Positions 7,033 to 15,164 of a DNA stretch of 64,000 nt are shown here, one piece after another. Location of the stretch: contig NZ_CAXIQH010000001.1 of the NCBI RefSeq assembly GCF_964030975.1, positions 62,001 to 126,000 on the forward strand, written 5' to 3'. This stretch comes from Tisiphia sp964030975 (lineage in GTDB: Bacteria; Pseudomonadota; Alphaproteobacteria; Rickettsiales; Rickettsiaceae). The notes under the pieces are model-generated. The model did not search any database. It was not told the origin of the DNA and saw nothing but the letters and a program-made list of their open reading frames with translations. The translations under genes and the position numbers were made by a program. Each line of letters starts with the position of its first letter. The stretch's first letter is position 1.

Positions 7033-7502
7033 TGAATTCCGAACAATTTAAACAAGCTCTTAGTACTTTGCCTACTGGCGTTACTATTATCACTACTTTA
7101 TACAATGAAAAGCTATTTGGCTTTACTGCAGACTCCTTTACCTCGGTTTCCTTGTTACCACCATTGGTATTGTTTTGTCTTGATAAAAAATCCTTTAGTA
7201 TCAGTGCTTTTGCTGGTAGTGAGTATTTTGCTGTTAGTATTTTAGCCGAAAATCAAGAGGATATTTCTAGGCATTTTTCTAAGTTTAATACGGATAAATT
7301 TGCTGGTGTTTCATATGATTTAGGACAAACTAGTAATTGTCCTTTGATTAAAGGAGCCGTTTGCCATGTTGAGTGCAACAAGTTTAGTCAATATGAAGTG
7401 GGGGATCATGTTATATTGATTGGTCAAGTGATAAGTACTATGGTGAATAGTAATGTAAAACCACTAGTACATTGTTTAAGACAATATAGAGGATTAAAAT
7501 GA
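7020..7502 (+). CDS. Flavin reductase domain protein
   Basis: A 160-residue FMN-binding split-barrel protein of the flavin reductase (HpaC/RutF-like) family. Visible signatures: ALSTLPTGVTIITT, FTADSFTSVSLLPPLVLFCL and FAVSILAENQEDISRHFS, then GDHVILIGQV near the C-terminus. Such proteins use NAD(P)H to reduce FMN or FAD for a partner monooxygenase; no partner is adjacent. It overlaps the upstream gene by 13 bases and dapB by four (ATGA), so the three are probably one operon, although their functions do not obviously connect. Confidence 0.88.
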   Translation: MASIVNSEQFKQALSTLPTGVTIITTLYNEKLFGFTADSFTSVSLLPPLVLFCLDKKSFSISAFAGSEYFAVSILAENQEDISRHFSKFNTDKFAGVSYDLGQTSNCPLIKGAVCHVECNKFSQYEVGDHVILIGQVISTMVNSNVKPLVHCLRQYRGLK

Positions 7503-8248
7503 GTGTTGCTATAGGTATTTGTGGTGCTACCGGTAAAATGGGACAGATGATAATTCAAAAAATAAATGGATTTAATAGTTGTATGCTTTCTACAACATTT
7601 TCTAGGAAAAATAACATAGATGATCTTGCTGAGTTTTGTAGTAAATCTGAGGTGATTATCGATTTTTCTAGTAACGAGATATTGGAAAAATTGCTTGATT
7701 GTGCCATTATGCACAACAACAAATTAGTTATTGGCACTACTGGTTTGACTAACCATCAGCTTGATCGTTTACATGAAGTTTCCAAAAATTTGGCAATATT
7801 CTATTCAGCTAATATGAGTTTAGGGGCAAATTTACTGGCGATGTTGGCAGAAAAGGCGGCAGAAATTCTAGATAATACTTACGATATAGAGATTTTAGAT
7901 TGTCACCATCGTATGAAAAAAGACGCGCCGTCTGGTACGGCTATAATGTTAGGTAAGGCTGTGGCAAAAGCTAGAAACTTAGATTTTAATCAATGTGCGA
8001 TATTTGATCGTACTGTAAAAGAGCAAAGACAGGCTGGTGAAATTGGCATTGCTTCTATTAGAGGGGGACATTTACATGGAGAACATCAGGTGTTATTTTT
8101 AGGGGATAACCAAACCATTACTCTAAAACATCAAGGATCAAGAGAGTCCTTTGTTGATGGGGCGATTCGGACTGCCATTTGGATATCTGATAAGCCTCCT
8201 GCCCTTTATTCAATGAGCGATATGTTTCCAACGCTTCAGAGGTTTTGA
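7499..8248 (+). CDS. dapB: 4-hydroxy-tetrahydrodipicolinate reductase
   Basis: Second committed step of the diaminopimelate/lysine branch, needed for peptidoglycan. 249 residues. The N-terminal dinucleotide motif GICGATGKMG is at residues 6-15. The central catalytic/substrate motif reads LDCHHRMKKDAPSGTA, with the His pair and Lys of the family. IASIRGGHLHGEH follows, as in DapB. It overlaps the flavin reductase stop as ATGA. Length and motifs are complete, so it should be active. Confidence 0.96.
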   Translation: MSVAIGICGATGKMGQMIIQKINGFNSCMLSTTFSRKNNIDDLAEFCSKSEVIIDFSSNEILEKLLDCAIMHNNKLVIGTTGLTNHQLDRLHEVSKNLAIFYSANMSLGANLLAMLAEKAAEILDNTYDIEILDCHHRMKKDAPSGTAIMLGKAVAKARNLDFNQCAIFDRTVKEQRQAGEIGIASIRGGHLHGEHQVLFLGDNQTITLKHQGSRESFVDGAIRTAIWISDKPPALYSMSDMFPTLQRF

Positions 8249-8284
8249 CTATTAAAAGTTTTGTACTATTTACAGATGTACATG

Positions 8285-8313
8285 TTGACATATACTCCTA
8301 ATAGGAGTATAAT
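8285..8313 (+). promoter_or_regulatory. Sigma-70 consensus promoter with a palindromic spacer, upstream of rpmB
   Basis: TTGACA (8285-8290), 17-base spacer, TATAAT (8308-8313): perfect consensus. From the spacer into the -10 box, 8292-8310 is a palindrome: ATACTCCT, three bases, AGGAGTAT. RNA polymerase would compete with any dimeric repressor bound there. The rpmB ATG lies 38 bases downstream with AGGAG in front. Confidence 0.85.
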
Positions 8314-8351
8314 TGCTTATATTATATTGATGATTAATTATAGGAGTCACA

Positions 8352-8645
8352 ATGTCTCGTAGATGTGAGCTTAGTGGAGTTGGTGTTTTACACGGTAATA
8401 AAGTGTCACACTCACAAAGAAAAACTAGAAGACGCTTTGAGCCTAATCTGAGAGTGGTAAGGTTTGCAAGTGATCTTACTGGGCAAGAATATAGGCTTTC
8501 GGTAAATGCCAAATGTTTGCGTTCTGTTGAGAAGGTAGGTGGTTTTGATGAGTATATGCTTAAAATATCAAGTGATATACTTTCAGATAAAGCACAAGTA
8601 ATAAAAAGAAAGATAGCTGAGAAAAAAGTTGGTGCTGCATTATGA
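8352..8645 (+). CDS. rpmB: 50S ribosomal protein L28
   Basis: 97 residues starting MSRRCELSGVGVLHGNKVSHS, the standard L28 opening, followed by KTRRRFEPNLRVV and LRVSAKCLRS-like LSVNAKCLRSVEKVGG. Length is that of alphaproteobacterial L28. A clear AGGAG ribosome binding site lies six bases before the ATG, and a consensus promoter lies further upstream. It overlaps rpmE by four bases (ATGA), giving a two-gene ribosomal operon. Confidence 0.97.
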   Translation: MSRRCELSGVGVLHGNKVSHSQRKTRRRFEPNLRVVRFASDLTGQEYRLSVNAKCLRSVEKVGGFDEYMLKISSDILSDKAQVIKRKIAEKKVGAAL

Positions 8646-8869
8646 AAGCTGGAATACACCCAAAATATAAGAAGTTCAAAATTATCATTAGTAATGATGT
8701 TTTTGAAACAAATTCCGGTGGTTATGCAGAAGAAATTCTGATGGATGTTGATTATAGGAAACACCCAGCATGGACTAAAGAATCTGGAAATATTGTTAAC
8801 CAATCTAATAAAAATGTCAGTGACTTTAATAAAAAGTTTGCTGGTCTTAATTTTGGTAAGAAAGCCTAG
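8642..8869 (+). CDS. rpmE: 50S ribosomal protein L31
   Basis: 75 residues: MKAGIHPKYKKF..., a SNDVFETNSGG segment, DVDYRKHPAWT and a basic tail. It has no cysteines, so it is the zinc-independent form. It is translationally coupled to rpmB through ATGA. No obvious intrinsic terminator precedes the initiator tRNA 80 bases downstream. Confidence 0.95.
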   Translation: MKAGIHPKYKKFKIIISNDVFETNSGGYAEEILMDVDYRKHPAWTKESGNIVNQSNKNVSDFNKKFAGLNFGKKA

Positions 8870-8949
8870 CCAAGTTTTGCTTATTTCGGAAGTTGTAGTG
8901 TACCATCTTGGCTAACAAAAATAAAAACCAATCCTTGAATGGGTGTTAT

Positions 8950-9026
<77 letters not shown>

Positions 9027-9050
9027 ACCATAACGGTATTGTTGTCTTTA

Positions 9051-9316
9051 GATAGCCTCTCCGTTAAAAGTGCTAAAAATTAAGAAATTAACACCTTAGC
9101 AAAAAATTCTTGTATAAAATTTGAAGTTTAATTTTTTTGGCTCAAATTTTTGCTATAAAAAGCTAATTTTTAGAAAATTCTTGTATTTAATTTTCTTTTA
9201 TCGACTAGTTTTTATGTAGAAAAATTTGTTTTGAGAAGATGTCTAGCAATATACCGTAAGTTCAATCCTACAACGGAAATTAACGGATTAATATATCTCC
9301 TATCACTCCTTTTAAG
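9051..9316 (-). pseudogene. Diverged 3' end of an IS5-type element
   Basis: Matches the terminal repeat and last coding stretch of the neighbouring IS5-type element with many substitutions: TAGCCTCTCCGTTAAAAGT replaces TAGTCTCCCCGTCAAAAGT. About the last 35 codons of the transposase are recognisable (YLKGVIGDI..., VGLNLRYIARHLLKTNF) with a one-base deletion that breaks the frame. Copy 1 of the modern element begins immediately after it, at the homologous AAGTA. Confidence 0.8.
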
Positions 9317-9317
9317 T

Positions 9318-10951
9318 AGTCTCCCCGTCAAAAGTGCAAAAAATTAAAAAATTAGCAGCTTAGCAAAAAATTTTTTGTATAAAATTTTAGAGTTTAATTC
9401 TTTTGATGTAAATTTTTAATATAAAAAGATGATTTCTAGAAATTTTTTGCACGATGATTTGTTAACGATTTTGTAATCGTTTGATTAATTTTCTTTTATT
9501 GAGTCATTTTTATGTAGAAAAATTTGTTTTGAGAAGGTGATTACCAATACACCGTAAGTTCAATCCTACAGCGGAAATTAACGGATTTATTATATCTCCT
9601 ATTACTCCTTTTAAGTAATTTCTGCCAACTCTACCATAATGCTTAAGGTGTCCTATTATCGGCTCTATAGCACTTCTTCTCTTGATCATTGCCTTATCAT
9701 CTGAGGATAGCTTCTTCTTGCAATATGGGCTATACACCTTGTCTTTTTCTTTAAAATTATTCCCCTTATAGCCTAAATCAACAAATGTCCTGGCTATTCC
9801 CACTCCTGTTAATTTCTTTACAACCTCTACAGTCTGCGATAATGTATGACCATCATATGGATTGCCATGAAATGATTTGGCCGCTAATACAAAATTACCT
9901 CGACCACTTACTGCTATCGAAACCTTGTTACCAAACTCATAGGGTTTGTTTAATTTCCCTTTACCTATGCACTCTACCTCCGGTGCGTGAAAACTATATA
10001 ATACTTTATTATCCTCCTTATATCGCTCTTTCTCTGCTTTACTCAGTATAGATTGTGCCTGAATCTTTTTAATCTTATTTAGTATTTCTTGCTGCTTTAA
10101 TGACAAACTTAACTTTGTTTTTGCTATTTCTCGCTGACATATTCTTATTAAACGACCCAGCAATATCTTTAAATGTTGCATTACCTTCTTACGTTTTTTG
10201 GCTTTACTATTATCCTTATATTTCCATAATTTTACTATGTCTTTTTTATATTGCTTGGCATATGTCTCATGTAACTTAATGCCTAAAGTATGACATAACT
10301 TTACTAGCTCTATTCTTGCCTTATCCATCAAATACACATCATGAGGATACTTAATATTCTTAATTTGTACTGTAGTATCAACGATTATCGATGCTAAGTC
10401 TTTTTTTTTAAGCACTCCGACTTTGCAACCAATTCTTGTTAATTCTTTTAATATCTCATTATATCCTTCTTCCCCTAATATAGCACGAAACCTTCGTATA
10501 CTAGCTTCTGATATCTCAGCATCTTTCTGCAAATATTCCCAACCACAAAAATATTGCCAATATACGTTCTCTCTCAGCTCTTCTTCAGCTGCAGCATCTG
10601 ACAGGTTATACATCGCTTGCAGCATAGTTACTCCAAGTAATAACCTGTGACATCTGCGATTCCTACCAAATTTCTTGATATTAACATTTGTCAATAACCA
10701 TTCCTCTAAAACAGTCCAATTTATTAACGATCTTAATTTATATAACTTGTTATTAGGGTTTAATTCTTCGGTCAATTTATAACCAAAAAGCTGTCCTTGT
10801 TTTTGGGATTTTATTATATCTTCTATCGGCATAATTCATACAATCCATAAGGTTTCTGCCAATATTATAGCATTTTCTTATGGATTATCTAGATATTTTT
10901 ACCCGCTAACCATATTATATATTATCCTTCTAGACTTTTGACGGGGAGACT
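9318..10951 (-). mobile_element. IS5-type insertion sequence, copy 1
   Basis: 1634 bp with terminal inverted repeats AGTCTCCCCGTCAAAAGT at both ends and a single transposase gene on the minus strand. Flanks (AAGT and ATCT) do not form a target duplication, unlike copies 2 and 3. Its left border lies at a junction with an older copy, so it may have arisen by recombination. It differs from copies 2 and 3 in the 3' noncoding region and at one codon (Gly for Ala near the C-terminus). Confidence 0.93.
9510..10832 (-). CDS. IS5-family transposase, copy 1
   Basis: 440-residue DDE transposase. The N-terminal helical domain reads NWTVLEEWLLTN...RCHRLLLGVTMLQAMYNLSD and YFCGW, as in IS5-group enzymes. 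The catalytic core shows IIVDTTVQ (first Asp), FVDLGYKG (second Asp) and RRSAIEPIIGHLKHYGR (the C-terminal Glu). A Lys-rich, probably helical insert (KAKKRKKVMQHLKILLGRLI) lies between the first two. The frame is intact. It carries CIGNHLL where copies 2 and 3 have CIANHLL. Confidence 0.92.
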   Translation of the reverse strand: MPIEDIIKSQKQGQLFGYKLTEELNPNNKLYKLRSLINWTVLEEWLLTNVNIKKFGRNRRCHRLLLGVTMLQAMYNLSDAAAEEELRENVYWQYFCGWEYLQKDAEISEASIRRFRAILGEEGYNEILKELTRIGCKVGVLKKKDLASIIVDTTVQIKNIKYPHDVYLMDKARIELVKLCHTLGIKLHETYAKQYKKDIVKLWKYKDNSKAKKRKKVMQHLKILLGRLIRICQREIAKTKLSLSLKQQEILNKIKKIQAQSILSKAEKERYKEDNKVLYSFHAPEVECIGKGKLNKPYEFGNKVSIAVSGRGNFVLAAKSFHGNPYDGHTLSQTVEVVKKLTGVGIARTFVDLGYKGNNFKEKDKVYSPYCKKKLSSDDKAMIKRRSAIEPIIGHLKHYGRVGRNYLKGVIGDIINPLISAVGLNLRCIGNHLLKTNFST

Positions 10952-10998
10952 ATCTATATTATCTCTTATGTCTACATCCTTTTTGACGAAGCAACTAT

Positions 10999-11364
10999 TT
11001 AATTATCCTCATTGTTAGTTGCTTGTTGTTCTTTACTCAGATGATTCCGCTTATTAAAAGCTATGATCTCAGTAAGTAACATATTGAGATATATTTTTAT
11101 CTCTTCTGAAAAAAATACTCCCTGCAATATTTCTTCTTCTTTCTTAGCATTTATATTAATAAGCTCTTTTAATTCTTGGTGCAGCAGTTTTGCTACCTCT
11201 ATATCCTGGCTAAAAGTGTTGGGAAAGTCCTTAGTCTTCTTGTCAAGATGATCAATGTTAACCCTAATATTGTAAAGCCACTTGATAGAAGTCATGATTA
11301 ATAGTATTAGCACAATGAGTATACCAACTACTGAGAACATTAATAGTTGTATTGTATTATCCAT
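10999..11364 (-). CDS. Small single-pass membrane protein of unknown function
   Basis: About 121 residues: a membrane helix at residues 5-30 (LLMFSVVGILIVLILLIM) and then a charged, largely helical region ending in an acidic, Asn-rich tail. I recognise no family. The start is set at the ATG at 11362-11364 because AAAGG lies nine bases upstream; a TTG three codons earlier is also open. It lies between an IS and a MITE, so it is isolated from other genes. It is probably a real gene because the ribosome binding site, signal-anchor topology and codon use look normal. Confidence 0.6.
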   Translation of the reverse strand: MDNTIQLLMFSVVGILIVLILLIMTSIKWLYNIRVNIDHLDKKTKDFPNTFSQDIEVAKLLHQELKELININAKKEEEILQGVFFSEEIKIYLNMLLTEIIAFNKRNHLSKEQQATNNEDN

Positions 11365-11392
11365 GTTAGTCAACCTTTGTTTATCTTAATTA

Positions 11393-11532
11393 TATAGTTA
11401 TGCTCATAGGATTAGGTGATAAAGAACATAACGATTGTAAGTTGTCATTCCCGCGAAGGCGGGAATCTAGATACCTGCTTTCGCAAGGTTAACACAAAGT
11501 TTGTATCACCTAATTCAATAGGTTTCACTATA
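11393..11532. mobile_element. MITE family A, copy 4 (140 bp)
   Basis: Complete unit from TATAGTTATGCTCATAGGAT to CCTATTGAATTAGGTGATA inverted. It carries the AACCTTGCGAAAG centre variant. It lies about 30 bases upstream of the small membrane protein gene, in its likely promoter region. Confidence 0.9.
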
Positions 11533-11552
11533 ATATGTCTACGTGGGAATCA

Positions 11553-11784
11553 GGGCAGTTTAAAAGTCGCAACTAATGATATAAAATACTAGATTTTAGA
11601 AACGAATAACCGTCATCGCGAGCCACGAAGTGGCGTGGCGATCCAAATAAACAGCTTGCTGTTTTATTTTTACCGCTGCAATTTTTTGGATTGCCGTGTC
11701 GTAGCGAAGCGGCTCCTCGCAATGACGTTTATGCATTTCTCAAAACAGATTCTTATATCATTAATTGCGACTTTTAAACTGCCC
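11553..11784. repeat. Palindromic family C, complete copy (232 bp)
   Basis: Termini GGGCAGTTTAAAAGTCGCAA and TTGCGACTTTTAAACTGCCC are inverted repeats of about 30 bp. Inside is another inverted pair, GTCATCGCGAGCCACG...GGCTCCTCGCAATGACG, with ATCCAAATAAACAGC and TTTTTTGGAT. It is flanked on both sides by ACGTGGGAAT, so it appears to have inserted into a family D palindrome. Solo ends occur at 3690, 41628 and 41890; a split copy brackets IS5-type copy 3. Confidence 0.85.
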
Positions 11785-11919
11785 TGACGTGGGAATGACA
11801 TCTTTTTCGTTGAAACAAATGACTCAATACTAATCGGATTAGCTACACAAAACTGCAAAAAGAATAATGGAGTTTGACTAGTTGAAGAAATTCGTATATG
11901 ATCATAGTTAACACCTCAA

Positions 11920-12082
11920 TAAAGGTTGCAATTTAATAGCAATGCTATTGGATTAATTTCACCAGTAAGTACTTTCGAGTTCGGAAAATTTCTAGGTACT
12001 TACTAGTTTATAACTCCAAATGTAACATTCAAGCTCTAGCCTTATTAATACGCTGGATGCTTGAGTGTTACACTGGTTTTTT
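11920..12082 (+). ncRNA. Possible structured small RNA or leader ending in a terminator
   Basis: No open frame here, yet there are two strong hairpins in series. The first is AGTAAGTAC (11964-11972) with GTACTTACT (11996-12004), with a further TTTC/GAAA pair inside. The second is the terminator hairpin at 12021-12072. A GTATATGATCATA box (11894-11906) lies upstream. It could be an independent sRNA or the attenuated leader of the regulator gene at 12261. I could not match it to 6S, 4.5S, tmRNA or RNase P RNA. Confidence 0.4.
12021..12082 (+). terminator. Intrinsic terminator
   Basis: TGTAACATTCAAGC (12021-12034) pairs with GCTTGAGTGTTACA (12059-12072) with one mismatch. It is followed by CTGG and a run of seven T (12076-12082). 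Confidence 0.75.
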
Positions 12083-12208
12083 TAGTTTGAGATTTACCAA
12101 AATGTCTTTTTGGTTTAAAAAAATTAGTCAGTAATTACTGATTTCTTTTTTTATAATCTCATTCCATTTTTGCAGTCTAATATAGTTACTTTGGGGTGTC
12201 AAGAAAAA

Positions 12209-12230
12209 ATATTCCTATTGTGGGAATATT
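12209..12230. promoter_or_regulatory. Inverted repeat just upstream of the HTH gene
   Basis: AATATTCC (12209-12216) and GGAATATT (12223-12230), six bases apart, centred 41 bases before the regulator ATG. The position suits an autoregulatory operator; the TTGTTTTTA that follows would also fit a weak terminator. Confidence 0.4.
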
Positions 12231-12260
12231 TTGTTTTTACTTAATCCTTGAATTCCTAAC

Positions 12261-12773
12261 ATGACTCTTGTTAAAGAAATAAAACAATTTTTAAAGTCAA
12301 AATTTAAAGAACTTAAATTAACAAGAAAAGACTTTTCTGAGCAAAGTGGCATTCCTTATAATAGTATTACTAATATTATGAATGAATTAAAGTCTAGTCC
12401 CAAAATGTATAATATATTTAAAATAGCCCACTACTTTAAATGCTCTATGGATGAAGTGGTAGGAAGAAATCAATATGTTTCTTTACCTAATACAAAAAGT
12501 CCAGAATTTTTTGAAATTATACCAACTGATATTACTTTTAATATAAAAAAGTTTCTGATTGATAAAACAAAGGAACACAATCTAAATTTGTATAAACTAG
12601 GTATGGATATAGGGTTTAGTAGTGGGTCTTTACATAGTTTTGTTAATAAAGAACAAAAAACTTTGAATAGCCAAATCGTAGTAGCCCTAGCAGATTATTT
12701 TCAAGTATCGCTAGATGAAATAATTGGCAGAATTAAACCTACTACTTCTGATAATGATAAACCTTCCCTTTAA
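12261..12773 (+). CDS. Transcriptional regulator with two HTH (XRE-like) domains
   Basis: 170 residues containing two similar halves. Half 1 (residues 1-70) reads LKLTRKDFSEQSGIPYNSITNIMNELKSSP, then FKIAHYFKCSMDEVVGR. Half 2 (residues 92-158) reads NLNLYKLGMDIGFSSGSLHSFVNKE, then VVALADYFQVSLDEIIGR. Each is a cro/C1-type helix-turn-helix with the matching tail D-E-V/I-I/V-G-R, so the protein arose by internal duplication. Such a protein could bind paired sites as a monomer. An inverted repeat precedes the gene. The target is unknown; relatives occur in mobile elements of Rickettsiales. Confidence 0.8.
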   Translation: MTLVKEIKQFLKSKFKELKLTRKDFSEQSGIPYNSITNIMNELKSSPKMYNIFKIAHYFKCSMDEVVGRNQYVSLPNTKSPEFFEIIPTDITFNIKKFLIDKTKEHNLNLYKLGMDIGFSSGSLHSFVNKEQKTLNSQIVVALADYFQVSLDEIIGRIKPTTSDNDKPSL

Positions 12774-12799
12774 TTGTTTACAGTAGTTATTCTATATTC

Positions 12800-14596
12800 C
12801 TACTGCTGCCCTTTACCCTCAAGCCCTTTGGTACCATCTAGCTTTGCATTAACTAAAGATATTTTACTAACAAAAGCCCCAATAAAATTAACATTTGTTA
12901 AATCAGTATCATTAAAATTTGTATTATAAAGTTTAGCAGATTCTAAATTGCTGCCAATAAGCGACGATTTACTGAAATCTGCATTACTTAGATTTGCCAT
13001 AGTTAGATCAGTATTCTGTAATATACAACTCTGAATTATAGCATTAGATAAATCGATATCTTTAAGAATAGAACCTGAAAAAATAGTTTGCTTAAATACC
13101 AGACCTGACAAATTTAAACTTTGTAAATTGATATTTGATAAGTCTTTCACCTGCTCTAAATCCTTTACAGAATGTATAGTATTTACTGACTTAAATTTAT
13201 AAAAGTCCTGACTATTTAACACAATATTTCTATTGAAATCTGAGTTAATAAAATTACAATCTTTATATCTCACATTATTTAATTGAGAATTTATGATTGG
13301 CGAACTATCAAAAGCGACTCCTGATAAATCTGAATTTATGATGACTATTTGATAGAAATAGTTGTTAACAAACTTTATCTCATTTAAAACAGTATTTTGT
13401 ATCAGTGTTTTAGTAAAATTCACCTTATTAAATTGAGTATCAGAGAAATTAGAGTTTATTAATTCACTATTGGTCAAATCAGAATTAATAATAGTTGCTT
13501 GCTTGACATAACTATTATTTAATAATATGCCAGTAAGATTACTATTCTCAATATCAGCATTAGCAATATTAATTTTATTTAATTTAAGAAAAATGCCATG
13601 GCAGTTCTTTATTAATATATCCTTGATATTAGTGTCATTAAAGTGAGCGTTATCCATTACACTATTTTGAATTTGCACTCGTTTCAATTGCACATTATTA
13701 AAATTGGTATTTTTTAAATTACAATTTTCAATAATTGCATCGGCAAAACCTGCAAATTGAAAAGAAGAGAAAGAGAATAACGAGTTAGTAAGCTTTATGT
13801 TTTTTAATTGAGCTTGATTAATAATAGCATGAGTAAAGTCTGAATTGTTAATAACCGCTCCAGTAAAATCCACTCCCGTTAAATCTACAGATTCACAATA
13901 ACAATCAGTTATATTGACATAATTAGCTAGTATTTGCCGCAAATCTGTCCCATAAAAAATAGAGTGTGATATAACTGCCTTTTTAAAACTACTTTCCCTT
14001 AAATTGCTTTTCTGGAAATTAGATTTACTGATAATAGCATCATCAAATATGGTTTTAGTAAGATTTGCATTTTCAAAATTAACATTTTCTAAATTAGCCT
14101 TAACAAAGTCAGTGTCCTCAAAATTTGATTGAATAAAATTACTATTTTCCAAATGGGCATTTTCAAATATAGATGCTTGAAAATCTACACCATAAGCTGA
14201 TATATTTTTTAATATAGCATTAGAGAGATCACTTTCTTGAATTATAGATTTTGTAAGAGTTGTATTCTCAAAATTTGCTCCTGAGAAATCCACCCGTGAT
14301 ATTTCACAGAAACTTAAATCAACACCAGAAAGATCCTCATTTATCAGTTTAACACCTACTAGCTTTAAGCCCCTAAGATTTGAACCAAATTTATTTTTAA
14401 TATTTACTCGTACCTTATTTTTATTCTGCTCTGCTATATAATTTCTAATAATAAGACTCTGGCTATTAGATAACAAACCATTTGCATCTCTTGAGGAATC
14501 CGAACATCCGGTAAGGAATAAAAGCAAAGTTATAATAATTAATCTTATTTTGAGATACTCAAATGATTTGAAGCATTTGAATATTTTATAAGACAT
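12800..14596 (-). CDS. Pentapeptide-repeat lipoprotein
   Basis: 598 residues. An N-terminal signal has hydrophobic core LIIITLLLFLTG and lipobox LTG-C near residue 31, so it should be a lipoprotein. From about residue 70 to the C-terminus it is built of pentapeptide repeats with the A(D/N)LXX pattern: DLSGVDLSF, ANFENTTL, ANLENVNFENANL, DLTMANLSNADF. These fold as a right-handed quadrilateral beta-helix. The number of repeats (around 90-100) is large. Known cytoplasmic members mimic DNA; a lipid-anchored one must do something else, such as surface or envelope contacts. The start overlaps the end of bioY by 11 bases. Confidence 0.85.
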   Translation of the reverse strand: MSYKIFKCFKSFEYLKIRLIIITLLLFLTGCSDSSRDANGLLSNSQSLIIRNYIAEQNKNKVRVNIKNKFGSNLRGLKLVGVKLINEDLSGVDLSFCEISRVDFSGANFENTTLTKSIIQESDLSNAILKNISAYGVDFQASIFENAHLENSNFIQSNFEDTDFVKANLENVNFENANLTKTIFDDAIISKSNFQKSNLRESSFKKAVISHSIFYGTDLRQILANYVNITDCYCESVDLTGVDFTGAVINNSDFTHAIINQAQLKNIKLTNSLFSFSSFQFAGFADAIIENCNLKNTNFNNVQLKRVQIQNSVMDNAHFNDTNIKDILIKNCHGIFLKLNKINIANADIENSNLTGILLNNSYVKQATIINSDLTNSELINSNFSDTQFNKVNFTKTLIQNTVLNEIKFVNNYFYQIVIINSDLSGVAFDSSPIINSQLNNVRYKDCNFINSDFNRNIVLNSQDFYKFKSVNTIHSVKDLEQVKDLSNINLQSLNLSGLVFKQTIFSGSILKDIDLSNAIIQSCILQNTDLTMANLSNADFSKSSLIGSNLESAKLYNTNFNDTDLTNVNFIGAFVSKISLVNAKLDGTKGLEGKGQQ

Positions 14597-15164
14597 TCTT
14601 TCTGCCTTTTATATAAGAATATATAGAAGAAAATATTAAGATTTTTACTAAGCCAGTAGGTATAAATATTATAAACCCGCTATAAATAGCCTGTTTAACT
14701 CCTATAATTGTTGCTAACCAACTAACTCCCAAAAAGTAAATTATAATGTGTCCTACAAGACAGGCACAAAACATACTCAAATGACGTGAGTATGCTCCGG
14801 TAAACTCTTTAGAAAACTTATTTTTAAGTATACTCATCACAGGGGTAGCAATTAAGAATCCTATAAAATAGCCACATGTTGTACCAAGAAAATAATCTAA
14901 GCCACCTGACATTTTGCTAAACATTGGTAGCCCTACTATGCCAGCCGTAATATAAGCTAAAACCGTAACAAAACTAAGTCGTGAGCTATAAGTAAAAGCA
15001 ATAATACTAATCAGCACAGTATTCATGATTATCGGTACTGGCTTGAGAGGAATAACAATTTGTGCCCCAGCAAACAGAGCGACTACCCCTATTATTACTT
15101 TAGCAATTACAACATAGTTATTAGCTATAACAGTTGATAAAATTTTCTTATTCGTAATTGTCAT
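14586..15164 (-). CDS. bioY: Biotin transporter BioY
   Basis: Substrate-capture membrane component of ECF-type biotin uptake. 192 residues with about six helices. Family motifs: FAGAQIVIPLKPVPIIMNT (the GAQI.IPL.PVP.T region) and MSGGLDYFLGTTCGYFIGF (the G....GPT.GY pattern, modified). I set the start at the ATG at 15162-15164 because GAGGA lies five bases upstream; an ATG five codons earlier is open but lacks a site. It overlaps ntrX by 17 bases and the lipoprotein gene by 11, so three unrelated genes share one transcript. No bioM/bioN is adjacent; some BioY proteins act alone or use shared ATPases. Confidence 0.92.
   Translation of the reverse strand: MTITNKKILSTVIANNYVVIAKVIIGVVALFAGAQIVIPLKPVPIIMNTVLISIIAFTYSSRLSFVTVLAYITAGIVGLPMFSKMSGGLDYFLGTTCGYFIGFLIATPVMSILKNKFSKEFTGAYSRHLSMFCACLVGHIIIYFLGVSWLATIIGVKQAIYSGFIIFIPTGLVKILIFSSIYSYIKGRKNVL

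Noticed and set aside
8270..8803. 177-codon minus-strand frame opposite rpmB-rpmE
   Set aside because: It is fully antisense to two certain ribosomal protein genes and their promoter.
9785..10051. Recurrent 88- and 75-codon frames antisense to each IS5-type transposase
   Set aside because: They recur only because the IS recurs; composition is that of an antisense shadow.
12261..12773. Antitoxin of a toxin-antitoxin pair
   Set aside because: No small toxin-like partner gene overlaps or adjoins it on either side.
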